From Thermohalobaculum sp963822985 (lineage in GTDB: Bacteria > Pseudomonadota > Alphaproteobacteria > Rhodobacterales > Rhodobacteraceae): DNA of 64,000 nucleotides. Numbering within the stretch: position 1 is the first letter of the stretch; every line of letters starts with the position of its first letter. Location: NCBI GenBank assembly GCA_963822985.1, contig CAWGJU010000003.1, positions 496,001 to 560,000 on the forward strand, written 5' to 3'. Under the pieces are notes generated by a model. That model did no database searches, was not told where the DNA came from, and saw only the letters and a program-made list of their open reading frames with translations. Position numbers and translations under genes: made by a program. Positions 63,855-64,000 of this stretch are shown one piece after another.

Positions 63855-63980
63855 ATGCGGGACCTGCGCGACATCGCCGACGCCCGCCTGTCCTTTCAGA
63901 ACGCCGCCGTTGCGCTAGTTCGTCATCCGAGCGTGCTCTCAGCCCTGCCCCTCGACGGGCCCATGGCGCGAAAAGAATAG
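63855..63980 (+). CDS. Small ORF between sdhD and sdhA
   Basis: 41 residues from ATG 63855, 3 bases after the sdhD stop, reading MRDLRDIADARLSFQNAAVA and ending MARKE at 63980, 9 bases before sdhA. No clear ribosome site of its own, but close spacing allows coupling. No hydrophobic segment. No family recognised; it may be chance. Confidence 0.35.
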   Translation: MRDLRDIADARLSFQNAAVALVRHPSVLSALPLDGPMARKE

Positions 63981-63989
63981 GATCGGCCG

Positions 63990-64000
63990 ATGCCTGCATA
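63990..64000 (+). CDS. sdhA: Start of succinate dehydrogenase flavoprotein subunit
   Basis: ATG 63990, after AGGATCGGCCG, then Pro-Ala and a partial codon before the window ends. The call rests on the sdhC-sdhD order and the Met-x-Ala-Tyr-like start of alphaproteobacterial SdhA. Confidence 0.6.

Overview
The window is a GC-rich bacterial chromosome segment, most likely from an alphaproteobacterium. The signs are a PpsR/CrtJ-type PAS-HTH regulator, a TIGR02281-type aspartic protease, the sdhC-sdhD-sdhA order, and a pstSCAB-phoU-phoB operon with a long PstC. Genus cannot be read from the sequence. All family names come from motif reading, with no database search.

Layout. 1-5.9 kb: end of an ABC-F ATPase, an aspartic protease, glmU-glmS (UDP-GlcNAc synthesis) and a gph-like phosphatase. 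5.96-19.41 kb: tRNA-Val(CAC) followed by a 13.4 kb integrative element. It is bounded by a perfect 53-bp repeat of the tRNA 3' end and carries a P4-type integrase, an AlpA-like factor, a primase/SF3 helicase and a type III restriction-modification system (mod-res). Every recognised gene of the element lies on the minus strand. An IS5-family insertion sequence abuts its right end. 20.6-25.1 kb: gamma-glutamyltransferase, then an EF-hand protein, ECF sigma factor, a membrane protein in the anti-sigma position and a periplasmic metal-sensor-like protein. 25.1-32.8 kb: GH13 glucosidase and the phosphate regulon. 33.5-34.6 kb: TerC and UspA. 34.7-40.2 kb: a hydroxy-acid/glyoxylate cluster. 40.3-43.4 kb: small stress and membrane proteins, a TauE/SafE exporter and a nitroreductase. 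43.4-52.4 kb: glycogen and glycerol metabolism (glgA, glgC, glgP, glpK, pgm). 52.4-57.9 kb: AI-2E-family permease, a peptidoglycan-binding protein and DNA ligase D. 58-63 kb: a PpsR-like regulator divergent from a tight four-gene operon: heme oxygenase-like protein, TfuA-domain protein, M4-like gluzincin, and a protein with ten RAMMQ(S/A) repeats. 63-64 kb: sdhC, sdhD, a small ORF and the start of sdhA.

The best candidate for an undescribed system is the 59.5-62.95 kb operon. TfuA normally works with a YcaO enzyme on peptides or proteins. Here it is coupled instead to a protease and a repetitive possible substrate, with no YcaO in the window.

Many core genes (phoB, phoU, pstC, terC, uspA, glgP, glpK, the hydroxyacid dehydrogenase) and most island genes are broken by apparent single-base indels, while their neighbours are intact. 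The pattern looks more like sequence error than gene decay, so frames in those genes are given as spans with the shift positions noted.
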